From: Curtobacterium sp. SGAir0471 | GTDB lineage: Bacteria; Actinomycetota; Actinomycetes; Actinomycetales; Microbacteriaceae | Assembly (NCBI RefSeq): GCF_005490985.1 | Contig: NZ_CP027869.1 | Location: 434,001-498,000, forward strand | Direction: 5' to 3' | DNA length: 64,000 nt | In this document: piece by piece, positions 26,756 to 35,859 of the stretch | Numbering within the stretch: the first letter of the stretch is position 1 | How the letters are laid out: each line of letters opens with the position of its first letter | Translations under genes and position numbers: made by a program | The notes under the pieces: model-generated | Seen by the model: the letters and a program-made list of their open reading frames with translations, nothing else | Database searches by the model: none | What the model was told of the DNA's origin: nothing

Positions 26756-27409
26756 TCAGTCGTCGACCCAGCCGGAGCGGTGTGCGAGCACGGCGACCTG
26801 CACGCGGCTGCGGAGCCCGTACACCCGGAGCGTCCGGGCCACATGGGTCTTCACGGTCGCCTCGCTGATGAACAGCGCCCGGCTGATCTCCGCGTTCGAC
26901 AGGCCGCGCGCGACCAGCAGGGCGACCTCGCGCTCCCGGTCGGAGAGGAGCTCGAAGGGCGGCGACGACGCCGGCCGGAACACGCCGCGCAGCCGGGCGC
27001 GCTCCAGGAGCAGGTTCGTCGCGTGCGGGGAGGCGAAGGCTGCACCCTCCGCGACAGCGTGCACGGCCCGCGCCAGTTCGGCCGGTTCGGTCTCCTTGGG
27101 CAGGAACCCGCTGGCTCCCGCGTCGGAGCCCGCGAGCACGTTGTCGTCTGTCTCGAACGACGTCAGCAGGAGCACCCGGCTGTCCGTCGTGGCGGTGATC
27201 TGCCGCGTCGCCGCGATGCCGTCGGTGCCCGGCATCCGGATGTCCATGAGGACCACCTGGGGCCGGAGGCGGGTGACGCGCTCGATCGCGGTGTCACCGT
27301 CCGCGGCGTCGCCGACGAGACGGAGGCCGGGCTGGGCGCCCACGAGCATGGCGGTGGCGGTGCGGAGGAGGGCCTGGTCCTCGACGAGGAACACGGTGAC
27401 GTCAGCCAC
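26756..27409 (-). CDS. NarL/LuxR-family response regulator
   Basis: 217 residues. GTG at 27409 gives MADVTVFLVEDQALLR; the receiver has Asp56 in VVLMDIRMPGTDG and the C-terminal LuxR helix-turn-helix is LSDREREVALLVARGLSNAEISRALFISEATVKTHV. It overlaps the kinase stop by eight bases, so the pair is translationally coupled. Targets unknown. Confidence 0.93.
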   Translation of the reverse strand: MADVTVFLVEDQALLRTATAMLVGAQPGLRLVGDAADGDTAIERVTRLRPQVVLMDIRMPGTDGIAATRQITATTDSRVLLLTSFETDDNVLAGSDAGASGFLPKETEPAELARAVHAVAEGAAFASPHATNLLLERARLRGVFRPASSPPFELLSDREREVALLVARGLSNAEISRALFISEATVKTHVARTLRVYGLRSRVQVAVLAHRSGWVDD

Positions 27410-28691
27410 GCCGGCCTCCCTCCGTGGTCGCCGTGAAGCACACACGCCAGGTGCCGTCCGCCCCCGGCCCGGACGCGAACGTCCCGCCGTGCTCCTCGGC
27501 CAGTGCGCGCAGGCTGATCGTGCCGACACCGCCGTCGGGTGACCCGGTCCGGGCAGGATCGACGCCGTCGTTCACGACCTCGATGCGGCACCGGCCGCCG
27601 GGGTGCCCGTCGCGCTCGGGATGTCCGTCGCGCTCGGGGTGCCCGCTGGGGTCGTCGCGGGCGCCGTCCTCGAACGCGATGGTCACCTCCACCCGGTCCG
27701 GCTCGGCGTGCCGGATCGCGTTCGCGAGGCACTCGCGCAACACGCGGACGGCGATGCCGAGGAGCTCGCCGCTCGCGGGGGCGCCCTGGACGGAGGCGCG
27801 GATCGGGAGCCCGGCCCGCCGTGCGGCGGACAGGACGTCGTCGATGCTGGCGACGACCGACCCGGCCTCGCCCGCCACGTCGTCGTCGACGAGGTCCCTC
27901 ACCAGGGCACGGATCTCGGCCAGACCCTGGCGGTTCACCCGGGCGATCTGCGCGACTGCGTCGAGCGCTGCGCGGTGGTCGTCCCGCCGCACGGCGACGG
28001 TCGCGACGTCGGCGAGCCGGGCGGAGAGGCACGCCGTGTTCGTCAGGGTGTCGTGGACGCTGCGTCCGACATTGACCCGGTGCTCGGCCGCGGTCCGCTC
28101 GAGCTCGGCCACGCGAGTGCGCTCGCGTTCGGCGCGCACCTGTCGTTCGAGTCGGTCCGCCCGGTCGACCGCGTCGCGGTCCCGCCGGAACCGCAGCCCG
28201 AGCCACACGGCGAGCAGGGCGACGACGGCGCAGAGGGCGAGTCCCGCGGGCGACCGATCGGCGAGCGGGACGGACAGGCCGAGGGCCGCCAGGGTCAGGG
28301 CGAGCGCGAGCAGCGCCTGCCGCCGACCGCGGAGGTCTGCGAGTGAGAACAGGGCGATCCCCGTCGTGAAGGGTTCAGCGGCGATGTCGGCGCGTCGGGT
28401 CATCCCCTCGAGCACGATCGCGACGGCGAGCACCAGCCACGGTGCGCGCCGGCGGGCGAGGGCGAAGGTGGTGACGGCCCCGGCGGGGAGCGCCCACTCC
28501 CATCCGGAGTACGCGAACACCGGTCGCCCGTCGGGTCCCCACCCCCAGCAGACGGCGGCGACGGCGACGAACGTCACGGCGGCGACGGCGAGGTCCTGGC
28601 CTCGGGGTGTCGGAGGTCTGCGGGGAGGGTCGGACTCCGCTCGGGCGTCCTCGACGGCAGGAAGGAGTGACCGTTCAACACTGACTGTCAT
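27402..28691 (-). CDS. Sensor histidine kinase, NarL-partner (HisKA_3) type
   Basis: 429 residues from the ATG at 28691. Five to six N-terminal helices without a large extracellular domain, then a coiled coil, HisKA_3 with phospho-His213 in GRSVHDTLTN and an HATPase_c domain (RECLANAIRHA). The ATP-binding domain contains an unusual inserted repeat (GHPERD twice, then GHPGG, about bases 27600-27655) between two conserved segments. Membrane-integral sensors of this kind often read membrane state or cell-envelope drugs. AGGAG lies 13 nt upstream of the start. Confidence 0.9.
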   Translation of the reverse strand: MTVSVERSLLPAVEDARAESDPPRRPPTPRGQDLAVAAVTFVAVAAVCWGWGPDGRPVFAYSGWEWALPAGAVTTFALARRRAPWLVLAVAIVLEGMTRRADIAAEPFTTGIALFSLADLRGRRQALLALALTLAALGLSVPLADRSPAGLALCAVVALLAVWLGLRFRRDRDAVDRADRLERQVRAERERTRVAELERTAAEHRVNVGRSVHDTLTNTACLSARLADVATVAVRRDDHRAALDAVAQIARVNRQGLAEIRALVRDLVDDDVAGEAGSVVASIDDVLSAARRAGLPIRASVQGAPASGELLGIAVRVLRECLANAIRHAEPDRVEVTIAFEDGARDDPSGHPERDGHPERDGHPGGRCRIEVVNDGVDPARTGSPDGGVGTISLRALAEEHGGTFASGPGADGTWRVCFTATTEGGRRG

Positions 28692-28779
28692 ACGGTATTT
28701 TGTACTCCTGATTGCGGAGAGGCTCCGCCGGTCACCGGGTGCACCGCGATCTGTCAGGACGCTCAGGGAGACTCGGGGG

Positions 28780-29583
28780 ATGACGACCGCCCTCACGCTG
28801 CCGCCGACGATGTCCCTGCCCGCGGGTGCGACCGCCACCGCCGCGGGCTCCCGACCGGAGGGCACGGAGGACCTCGGGGGCCTGTCGGGCTTCGTGCTGC
28901 AGCTCATCGACGCACTGGGGGAGTGGGGCGTCGCCCTGATGCTCTTCGTCGAGACGGTGTTCCCGCCGATCCCGTCCGAGGTCATCCTGCCGCTCGCGGG
29001 CTTCCTGGCCGGTGCCGGGCAGATGAACCTCGTGCTCGTGCTGGTGCTGGCGACGCTCGGGTCGTACCTCGGCGCGCTCGTGCTCTACTGGCTCGGTGCC
29101 GTCATCGGGTTCGAGCGGACCGTGCGACTGCTGGGGCGACTGCCGCTCGTCGACGAGGACGACTTCCGCAAGGCGGCCGACTGGTTCCACCGGCACGGCA
29201 GGAGCGCGGTCTTCTTCGGCCGCTTCGTGCCGATCGTGCGCAGCCTGATCTCGCTGCCCGCCGGCGCGGACCGGATGCACCTGGTGCCGTTCTCCGTCTT
29301 CACGATCATCGCCAGCGGCATCTGGAACAGCGCGCTCGTGCTGCTCGGTGCGGCGTTCGGCACGCAGTACGACAAGGTCGAGCAGTACACCGAGTGGATC
29401 GACCGGGTGCTCTACGTCGCGATCGCGGTCGTGGTCGTCACGTTCGTGGTCCGGCGCATCCGCCGGGTCCGCGCCGAGCGGGCGGAGCAGCGCGCGGTGG
29501 CGCAGGACGCGCAGGACGCGCAGGACACGGGGTCGACCGGTGCCGTCCGCGGACGCCGTCGTGCGACGTCCGCGGACGACTGA
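28780..29583 (+). CDS. DedA-family membrane protein
   Basis: 267 residues, ATG at 28780. The family signature FPPIPSEVILPLAGFLAG, the G-x-x-x-G-x-x-x-x-Y segment (LGSYLGALVLYWLG) and FFGRFVPIVRSLISLPAG are present. DedA proteins are proposed lipid-carrier (undecaprenyl phosphate or phospholipid) flippases in the inner membrane. The C-terminal tail has AQDAQDAQD, a short tripeptide repeat. Divergent from the NarL-type kinase. Confidence 0.9.
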   Translation: MTTALTLPPTMSLPAGATATAAGSRPEGTEDLGGLSGFVLQLIDALGEWGVALMLFVETVFPPIPSEVILPLAGFLAGAGQMNLVLVLVLATLGSYLGALVLYWLGAVIGFERTVRLLGRLPLVDEDDFRKAADWFHRHGRSAVFFGRFVPIVRSLISLPAGADRMHLVPFSVFTIIASGIWNSALVLLGAAFGTQYDKVEQYTEWIDRVLYVAIAVVVVTFVVRRIRRVRAERAEQRAVAQDAQDAQDTGSTGAVRGRRRATSADD

Positions 29584-29587
29584 CGGG

Positions 29588-29791
29588 TCACTTCTTCGTG
29601 AGGGCCGACTCCTTGTGGGCGGCCTTGTTGCCGGACTTCTCCGACTCGACGATCCAGTACGGGTCGTCGTCCGTCGGCTTGAAGTCCTGACCGTCGAACG
29701 TGAAGTCCTTCGTCTTCTTCTCGACGAGCTTGCCGGTGGTCTTGCCCTGCGAGGTGTTCCAGTGCACCTCGTCGCCCTTCGACAGCGCCAC
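29588..29791 (-). CDS. DUF2945 / HVA1 Tudor-like small protein
   Basis: 67 residues from the GTG at 29791 with AAGGAGGA upstream. The pattern MALSKGDEVHWNTSQGKTTGKLVEK...PYWIVESEKSGNKAAHK matches DUF2945 (hypervirulence-associated Tudor-like domain), a small SH3-like barrel of unknown role. Convergent with dedA, stop codons 4 bp apart. Confidence 0.88.
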   Translation of the reverse strand: MALSKGDEVHWNTSQGKTTGKLVEKKTKDFTFDGQDFKPTDDDPYWIVESEKSGNKAAHKESALTKK

Positions 29792-29992
29792 GATGTCCTC
29801 CTTGCGTAGTCAGTACGGTTGCGTGACCCCGGACGCTACCCGCGCGGATGCGCGGATCCACGGGCATCTGTCCCCCATCACGATGTCGTAACGCCCCTGC
29901 GGGATCGAGGTGGGACGCGTACCGTTGACGGTGAGTCAGTTCGCCGGCGTGTGCCGCGGTCCCCGATGGCTCCAGACGGAACGACGTGCACC

Positions 29993-31045
29993 ATGACCCT
30001 GGTCGACAGCGCACGAGCCGACACGGTCCTCGCGGGCCGGTACCGGCTCGTCCGGCTCATCGGTACCGGTGGCATGGGCTCCGTGTACGAAGCCCGCGAC
30101 GAGCACACCTACCGGCTGGTCGCCGTGAAGCTCTTCGCGACGCCGGATTCGATGACGACCGCCGACCGCGTCCGCCAGGAGCGCGAGATCCGCCTGCTCA
30201 GCATGCTCTCGCACCCGGGGCTCGTGCCGCTCTACGACGCCGGGACCCACGAGTTCGAGGACGGCCCGCACCGCTTCATCGTGATGGAGCTCATCGCCGA
30301 CACGACGCTGCTCCGGCGGCTCGCGGGCGGGCCGCTGCACAACTACGAGGTCGCCGACCTCGGCGCGCAGCTCGCCGACGCCCTCGCGTACGTGCACTCG
30401 CGCGGCATCGTGCACCGCGACGTCAAGCCGGCGAACATCCTCATCAACGACGAGGGTGCGTCCGGCTTCGCCCGCTCGGTCAAGCTCACCGACTTCGGCG
30501 TCGCGCACTTCGTCGACGGCTCGCGCCTGACGAACGACGGCACGATCATCGGCACCGCGGCCTACCTGAGCCCCGAGCAGGTCGCGGGTGAGCCGATCGG
30601 CTTCGCCACCGACGTCTACTCGCTCGGCCTGGTGCTGCTCGAGTCGCTGACCGGCAAGCAGGAGTACTCCGGCACCCTCATCGAAGCGGCCCTCGCGCGG
30701 CTCCGGAACGACCCCCAGGTCCCCGCGGAGGTCGGCGCCGAGTGGAAGGACCTGCTCGCCAAGATGACGCACCGCGACCCGGCGAAGCGCCCGACCGCGG
30801 TCGCGGTCGCGAACGCGCTGCGCGGTGGGTCGACGCAGATCACCGGTCCGGTGCCGCTCGGGCCGGAGCGCACGAAGCACAAGCGCGACCACAAGCTGCA
30901 CCGTGCGGCGCACAAGCACGCCAGGCGCGGGACCTTCACGGCCGTTCGGCGGTGGCGGCGTCGGAACGTGCTCGTCGGCTCGTTCGCGACGTTCGGCGTG
31001 CTCGCGGCCTGCGCCGCCGCCTACGTCGCGGGCACCCTGCACTGA
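29993..31045 (+). CDS. Membrane-anchored Ser/Thr protein kinase
   Basis: 350 residues. Hanks-type kinase with GTGGMGSVY glycine loop, Lys46, Glu65 of helix C, HRDVKPANIL (Asp143) and DFG (Asp167), followed by an activation segment with TNDGTIIGTAAYLSPEQ, so it should be active. After the kinase domain come a basic linker and one C-terminal helix, leaving only about four residues outside the cell: no PASTA or other sensor domain. The ATG at 29968 is an alternative start. Neither site has a strong ribosome-binding site. Confidence 0.9.
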   Translation: MTLVDSARADTVLAGRYRLVRLIGTGGMGSVYEARDEHTYRLVAVKLFATPDSMTTADRVRQEREIRLLSMLSHPGLVPLYDAGTHEFEDGPHRFIVMELIADTTLLRRLAGGPLHNYEVADLGAQLADALAYVHSRGIVHRDVKPANILINDEGASGFARSVKLTDFGVAHFVDGSRLTNDGTIIGTAAYLSPEQVAGEPIGFATDVYSLGLVLLESLTGKQEYSGTLIEAALARLRNDPQVPAEVGAEWKDLLAKMTHRDPAKRPTAVAVANALRGGSTQITGPVPLGPERTKHKRDHKLHRAAHKHARRGTFTAVRRWRRRNVLVGSFATFGVLAACAAAYVAGTLH

Positions 31046-31127
31046 GGTCGTCCGTCCACGGGGGCGGCTCCGTCCACCGGTGCGCGCGACGCCGTCGCGG
31101 GACGGTGGTCCCTGGCAGGATGGGGGC

Positions 31128-31751
31128 ATGACCGACCAGCGATGGATCAAGATCTGCGGACTCTCGACGCCGGAGACCGTGGACGCCGCCGTGGACGCCG
31201 GTGCCGACGCGGTCGGGTTCGTCTTCGCCGCCGGCAGCCCCCGGACCGTCACTGCCGACCTCGCCAAGGAGCTCGTCGAGCGGGTGCCCGAGGGCATCGA
31301 CGCCGTCGGGGTCTTCCGTGACCAGCAGATCGACGAGGTGGTCGGCATCGCCTCCGAGGTCGGGCTCACCACCCTGCAGCTGCACGGCCGCGAGTCGGTC
31401 AGCGACTTCGCCCGCGCCCGTGACGCCGGGTTCTTCACCATCCGGGCCGTCGCCGCCGACGACTACCTGCGCGAGACCGCCGAGCAGCGCGCCGAGTTCG
31501 ACCACGACCTGCTGCTGCTCGACGCCGCGGTTCCCGGCAGCGGCACCCTGGTCGACCCGGCGACGCTCGCCGGTCGGGTGGACGAAGCCTGGATCCTCGC
31601 CGGCGGTCTGACGCCCGCCAACGTCGTCGCCGCCGTGCAGGCGCTCGACCCGGACGGGGTCGACGTCTCCAGCGGGGTCGAGTCGGAGCGTGGCGTCAAG
31701 GACGCCGCGAAGATCCGCTCCTTCGTCGAGGCGGTCCGCAGCATCCCCTGA
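31128..31751 (+). CDS. trpF: Phosphoribosylanthranilate isomerase
   Basis: 207 residues, ATG at 31128. It catalyses the Amadori rearrangement of N-(5-phosphoribosyl)anthranilate in tryptophan synthesis. Family motifs are present: KICGLSTPE with the catalytic Cys, QLHGRES, LLLDA and the C-terminal GGLTPANV...VDVSSGVES phosphate-binding loop. Unusually it stands alone next to a kinase gene with no other trp gene in view. Confidence 0.93.
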   Translation: MTDQRWIKICGLSTPETVDAAVDAGADAVGFVFAAGSPRTVTADLAKELVERVPEGIDAVGVFRDQQIDEVVGIASEVGLTTLQLHGRESVSDFARARDAGFFTIRAVAADDYLRETAEQRAEFDHDLLLLDAAVPGSGTLVDPATLAGRVDEAWILAGGLTPANVVAAVQALDPDGVDVSSGVESERGVKDAAKIRSFVEAVRSIP

Positions 31752-31785
31752 CGGACGTGCCGTGACGGGCGCGGCGTCACCACAT

Positions 31786-31833
31786 GACGGACGGGAGGCC
31801 CGTGGCGGATCCGCCACGGGCCTCCCGTCCGTC
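31786..31833. terminator. 48-bp perfect palindrome, identical to 26104-26151
   Basis: Exact second copy of the 48-bp palindrome, between the convergent trpF and HAD genes, usable on both strands. Confidence 0.85.
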
Positions 31834-31844
31834 GTGTGGGCGCG

Positions 31845-32603
31845 TCAGCGCAGGGTCGGGATCAGCTCCGTCAGGAACGCGTCCGTGTCCTCCCAGCCCT
31901 CCACCGCGTGGCAGGGGACGCCGAGCGCCTTCACCGGGTAGTCGTTGCCCTCGGGGTCGAGGCGGTCGCCGACGAACAGCATGTCGTCGAGCGCGATGCC
32001 GGTCAGCTCGGCGAGCCGGCGCATGCCGTACGCCTTGTCGATGCCCTTCCGGGTGATGTCGACGCTGGTCGAGCCGCCGGAGCGGACCTCGAGGTCCGGG
32101 AGCTCCGCCTGGACGAGCCGGCGCAGGTGGTCCTTCTTCTCACCGGTCGGATCCCATCGCTTCTTGACGTCCACCGGGGCGGACTGGCCGAGCGCCGAGA
32201 ACGTGATCTGCGACCCGCGGTCCTCGAGGATCTCGCCCCAGGTCTCCGACTCCCAGTAGCCGGCCGCCTTCGCCTGCGTCTCGACCGCCGCGAGGGCGCG
32301 GGCCTTCTCGTCGTCGGTCAGGTCCTCGGCGTACTGCAGGACCCAGTCCGACCCCGACCAGCGGTAGTACGCCGTGCCGCAGGTCGGCAGCAGGTGCAGG
32401 TCGTCGAGGACGAGGCCCTCGCGCTCGCGGAGCGGGAGCACGAGCTGCTGCTCGAACTGCTGGAAGTTGCCGCCCGAGATGACCGCGACGGGCACGGTGG
32501 CGAGCAGGGACGCGAACGTCTCGAGCATGCGCGGGTCGAGCGGGGACTTCGACGGCGCGAGGGTGTCGTCGAGGTCGAAGGCGACGAGGCGGGGCGTGGT
32601 CAT
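31845..32603 (-). CDS. HAD-IIB family phosphatase
   Basis: 252 residues. Motif I is DLDDT (FDLDDTLAPSKSPL), the type IIB cap lies in the middle, and FVGDRLDPEGND is motif IV. The sequence resembles the Cof/phosphomannomutase-like HAD subgroup acting on sugar phosphates; substrate not determined. GGGGG precedes the ATG at 32603. Confidence 0.88.
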   Translation of the reverse strand: MTTPRLVAFDLDDTLAPSKSPLDPRMLETFASLLATVPVAVISGGNFQQFEQQLVLPLREREGLVLDDLHLLPTCGTAYYRWSGSDWVLQYAEDLTDDEKARALAAVETQAKAAGYWESETWGEILEDRGSQITFSALGQSAPVDVKKRWDPTGEKKDHLRRLVQAELPDLEVRSGGSTSVDITRKGIDKAYGMRRLAELTGIALDDMLFVGDRLDPEGNDYPVKALGVPCHAVEGWEDTDAFLTELIPTLR

Positions 32604-32632
32604 GCCCCCGATTCTGTCAGCTGGGACCTGCG

Positions 32633-33127
32633 TCAGGCGCGGTGGGCGGCGGGGACGCGGTCGCGGGCGTACGTGATGTCGGTCCAGCCGTGCGGTGCGG
32701 GGTTGCCGTCCTCGTCGAGGTTCACGAACACGACCTCGTCGATGGTCAGGATGCTCCGGTGCGTGAAGAGGTTGCGGGCCTCGGCGCGCATCGTGAGCGA
32801 GGTCCGGCCGAAGCGGGTCGCGACGAGGCCGATCTCGACGATGTCACCCTGGCGCGCGGAGGACACGAAGACGATCTCGGACATGTACTTCGTGACGACC
32901 TTGCCGTTGCCGAGCTGGATGATCGCGTACACGGCTGCCTCTTCGTCGATCCAACGGAGCAGGCTGCCGCCGAACAGCGTGCCGTTCGCGTTGAGGTCCT
33001 CCGGACGGACCCACTTGCGCGTGTAGAAGTTCATCTCGGGCGTCGGGACGTCGAGGTGCTGCTGGCCGGGCTGGTGCTGCTGGTCTGGGTGCTGCTGGTC
33101 TGGCTGGTGCTGCTGGTGCTGATCCAT
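32633..33127 (-). CDS. Acyl-CoA thioesterase, hotdog fold
   Basis: 164 residues. From about residue 32 the sequence is a single hotdog domain of the YciA/cytosolic acyl-CoA hydrolase type (MNFYTRKWVRPEDLN, NGTLFGGSLLRWIDEEAA with the catalytic Asp). It hydrolyses acyl-CoA to free acid and CoA. The first 30 residues are a Gln/His/Pro repeat (QHQQHQPDQQHPDQQH) not expected in the family; translation from Met32 would remove it, but the -10 box at 33136-33141 sits 8 nt before the upstream ATG, favouring the long form. Confidence 0.85.
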   Translation of the reverse strand: MDQHQQHQPDQQHPDQQHQPGQQHLDVPTPEMNFYTRKWVRPEDLNANGTLFGGSLLRWIDEEAAVYAIIQLGNGKVVTKYMSEIVFVSSARQGDIVEIGLVATRFGRTSLTMRAEARNLFTHRSILTIDEVVFVNLDEDGNPAPHGWTDITYARDRVPAAHRA

Positions 33128-33135
33128 GTCCGTAC

Positions 33136-33141
33136 ATGCTA
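33136..33141 (-). promoter_or_regulatory. -10 box of probable leaderless promoter (thioesterase)
   Basis: TAGCAT, 8 nt before the ATG at 33127, directly abutting the terminator of the gene upstream. Confidence 0.45.
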
Positions 33142-33174
33142 CGACGGCCGGACCCGTGGGGGTCCGGCCGTCGT
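33141..33174 (-). terminator. Hairpin terminator of the nitroreductase gene
   Basis: Perfect 14-bp arms (33141-33154, 33161-33174) with a 6-nt loop, 20 bp downstream of the nitroreductase stop. Confidence 0.8.
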
Positions 33175-33193
33175 GTGCTCCCGCGGCTGTCGG

Positions 33194-33787
33194 CTACTCC
33201 TTGACGAGGACGACCTCGTCGAGGGGCAGGCGGGTGCGCGGGGCGACCTCGCGCTCGGCGGCCTTCTCGTCGAGCTGCGACGGGTCCGCGACGGTGCCGA
33301 TCGCGGTCACCGTGTACGGCAGGAAGCGCTCGGGCAGGTCGAACGCAGCGCGCAGGCCCTCGGCGTCGATGCCGGCCATCTGGTGCACGTGGAGGCCCTC
33401 GGCGTGCGCCTGGACGGTCAGCGCGGTGAGGGACTGGCCGAGGTCGTACTGCGCGAACGGGCGCGCCTCGCCGTCCTCGGTCGTGGTCTCGAGGATCCCG
33501 ACGACGAGGGCGCTGGCACGGAAGGCCCAGGCGGCGTTGAAGCCGAGCAGGTTGTCGTTGATCTTCGCGAAGGTGTCGGTCCCACGACGGCCGGCGATGA
33601 AGCGGCGCGGCTGGTGGTTCATCGCGGATGAGGCCCAGCGAGCGGCCTCGAGGACGGCGTCCAGCTGGGCGTCGGTCATCGTCGCGGCGTCGTCGTAGGA
33701 GCGCGGGCTCCAGCGCTCCTCGAGCAGCGGCACGAGCGGCTGGCTGGAGTCGGTCGAACGGGTGAGCGTGTCGGGCGTCGAGGTCAT
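33194..33787 (-). CDS. Nitroreductase-family FMN oxidoreductase
   Basis: 197 residues, ATG at 33787. The opening LLEERWSPRSYDD and AARWASSAMNHQPRRF are the FMN-contacting segments of nitroreductases (R-S-x-R/Y and SSxNxQP). Expected to reduce nitro- or quinone-like substrates with NAD(P)H as a homodimer. TACCGT lies 10 nt before the ATG. Confidence 0.9.
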   Translation of the reverse strand: MTSTPDTLTRSTDSSQPLVPLLEERWSPRSYDDAATMTDAQLDAVLEAARWASSAMNHQPRRFIAGRRGTDTFAKINDNLLGFNAAWAFRASALVVGILETTTEDGEARPFAQYDLGQSLTALTVQAHAEGLHVHQMAGIDAEGLRAAFDLPERFLPYTVTAIGTVADPSQLDEKAAEREVAPRTRLPLDEVVLVKE

Positions 33788-33957
33788 GGTGGCTGCAACG
33801 GTAGTCGATGCGTACGCATTTCCCGGCTGAGTGACGTCACATGTGAGCGTGCTGCTCGGCCGCCCAGTTGCTCGGTTGCACGGCTGCTCGGCTGCTCGAC
33901 TGCACGTGTTGCCGTGCTGGTCGCCGTGCGTGGCTCCGGGCTGCGAGGATGGTCGTG

Positions 33958-34881
33958 ATGGGTGGCGTGTTGACCGGGTTCGCGATCATCGGCGCGATCA
34001 TCGCCGCCGGGTACGTGGTCGGTCGCGTGCGCCTGCTCGGCCCGCACGCGCAGTTCGTGATGAGCCGGCTCGCGTTCTTCGTGCTCATGCCGTGCCTGCT
34101 CTTCCACACCATCGCCACGGCGCACATCGAGACGCTGCTGTCCCCGATGCTCTGGGTGTCGCTCATCAGCGCCGTCACGGTCGCACTCGTCGCCGTCGTG
34201 CTGTTCCGCCTGGTGCTCCGACGGTCGGTCGCGACGACCACGGTCGGCGCGCTGGCGTCCGGGTACGTCAACGCGAACAACATCGGCCTGCCGGTCGCGG
34301 TCTACGTCCTCGGCCAGGCCACCGCGGTCGTGCCGGTCATCCTGCTGCAGCTCGTGGTCCTCGCCCCGCTCGCGCTGACGGTGCTCGACGCGGCGACGGC
34401 CGGGGGTGGTGGATGGCGGTCCCGCGTCGCCGGGCCCTTCCGGAACCCGATCATCATCGCCTCGCTCGCGGGGCTCGTGTGCTCCGCGCTGCGGCTCGAG
34501 ATCCCGGCGCCCGTGCTCGAACCGTTCTCGCTCGTCGGTGCCGCGGCGGTGCCGGTCGTGCTGCTGTCATTCGGCATGAGCCTGCACGGGGCGACACCAC
34601 TGCGCGACCGGGCCACGCGGCCGGACGTGCTCGTCGCGTCGGCACTGAAGCTGCTCGTGATGCCGGCCGTGGCGTTCGTCGTCGCGCGCTTCGTCTTCGG
34701 CCTCGACGACCAGGACGTCTTCGTCCTCACCACCCTCGGGGCGCTGCCGGCGGCGCAGAACGTGTTCAACTACGCGCAGCGCTACCAGGCGGCCGTCCCG
34801 GTCGCGCGCGACGTCGTGCTCGTCTCGACGATCGGCGCCGTGCCGGTCCTGGTCGTCATCGCCGCACTCCTGCACCCGTAG
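33958..34881 (+). CDS. AEC-family (auxin efflux carrier) permease
   Basis: 307 residues, about ten helices in two repeats of five. I chose the ATG at 33958 (MGGVLTGFAIIGAIIAAGYVVGR) because GAGG is 9 nt upstream; the ATG at 33949 is too close to it. The internal ASGYVNANNIGLPVAVYVLG and the C-terminal LGALPAAQNVFNYAQRY are AEC hallmarks. These transporters move organic acids; substrate unknown. The 170 bp upstream hold imperfect GCTGCTCGG repeats and no gene. Confidence 0.9.
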   Translation: MGGVLTGFAIIGAIIAAGYVVGRVRLLGPHAQFVMSRLAFFVLMPCLLFHTIATAHIETLLSPMLWVSLISAVTVALVAVVLFRLVLRRSVATTTVGALASGYVNANNIGLPVAVYVLGQATAVVPVILLQLVVLAPLALTVLDAATAGGGGWRSRVAGPFRNPIIIASLAGLVCSALRLEIPAPVLEPFSLVGAAAVPVVLLSFGMSLHGATPLRDRATRPDVLVASALKLLVMPAVAFVVARFVFGLDDQDVFVLTTLGALPAAQNVFNYAQRYQAAVPVARDVVLVSTIGAVPVLVVIAALLHP

Positions 34882-34940
34882 CGCCACCCGCCGGACCCCG
34901 CCAGGGTGCCGAGTGGGCCAGATCTGTCACGCTCGACGGC

Positions 34941-34964
34941 TCCGGGCGACCGATCGCGCCCGGA
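34941..34964. terminator. Hairpin between convergent genes
   Basis: Arms TCCGGGCG (34941-34948) and CGCCCGGA (34957-34964), between the AEC permease and exonuclease III. Confidence 0.5.
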
Positions 34965-35009
34965 CGATGACCGACGCGCGGCATGTCGTGCCCGCTCGGG
35001 GCGGCGGCG

Positions 35010-35846
35010 TCAGAAGATCATCGGGCGGTCGTCGTCGAGCGAGGTCTCCAGGTCGAGGTCGACCGACACGGGGACGTGGTCGCTCGGGGCATCGCCCTTC
35101 CGCTCATCGCGGTGGATCGTCGCGCCGACGGTGACGTCCGCGAACGCCTGCGAGCCGAGGACGAAGTCGATGCGCATGCCCTCGTTGCGGGGGAAGCGGA
35201 GCGACTTGTAGTCCCAGTACGTGTAGCCCTCGGGCACCAGCGGGCGGACGACGTCCTGCAGTCCGCGTGCCTCGAACTCCCGGAACGCCGCGCGCTCCGG
35301 CTCGCTGACGTGCGTGGCCCCCTCGAACACCCGGACGTCCCACACGTCCTGGTCGAGCGGTGCGACGTTCCAGTCACCCATCAGCGCGAGCGGGGTGTCC
35401 GGCTCGGCGTCGAGCCACTCGGTCGTGCGGTCGGCCAGCTGCGCGAGCCAGTCGAGCTTGTACGTGTAGTGCGGATCGCCGAGCTCGCGGCCGTTCGGGA
35501 CGTAGAGGCTCCAGAGCCGGACACCGTCGACCGTGACGCCCATCGCGCGCGCCTCGACCGGCAGGTCCGGACCCTCGTGCCCCTTGAGGAACCCGGGCTG
35601 GCCGGGGAAGTCGCGGGTGACGTCCTCCATCGGCAGGCGACTGGCGAAGGCGACGCCGTTCCACTGGTTCAGTCCGTGCGCCTCGACCTGGTAGCCGGCC
35701 GCCTCGAACGCCTCGACCGGGAACTGCTCGGGCTTGCACTTGATCTCCTGCATGCCGAGGACGTCGACGTCCTCGCGCACCAGCCAGTCCACGATCCGGC
35801 CCACTCGGGTGCGGACGGAGTTCACGTTCCAGGTCGCCACGCGCAT
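35010..35846 (-). CDS. xth: Exodeoxyribonuclease III
   Basis: 278 residues; AP endonuclease and 3'-5' exonuclease of base-excision repair. Motifs: MRVATWNVNSVR, QEIKC with the metal-binding Glu, GDWNVAP, MRIDFVLGS and SDHVPV with the catalytic Asp-His. Start at 35846 because the family begins MRVATWNVNS and TAGGTT (35854-35859) stands 7 nt upstream; the frame could extend ten residues. Confidence 0.95.
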   Translation of the reverse strand: MRVATWNVNSVRTRVGRIVDWLVREDVDVLGMQEIKCKPEQFPVEAFEAAGYQVEAHGLNQWNGVAFASRLPMEDVTRDFPGQPGFLKGHEGPDLPVEARAMGVTVDGVRLWSLYVPNGRELGDPHYTYKLDWLAQLADRTTEWLDAEPDTPLALMGDWNVAPLDQDVWDVRVFEGATHVSEPERAAFREFEARGLQDVVRPLVPEGYTYWDYKSLRFPRNEGMRIDFVLGSQAFADVTVGATIHRDERKGDAPSDHVPVSVDLDLETSLDDDRPMIF

Positions 35847-35853
35847 GGGATCG

Positions 35854-35859
35854 AACCTA
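35854..35859 (-). promoter_or_regulatory. -10 box of probable leaderless promoter (xth)
   Basis: TAGGTT, 7 nt before the ATG at 35846. Confidence 0.5.
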
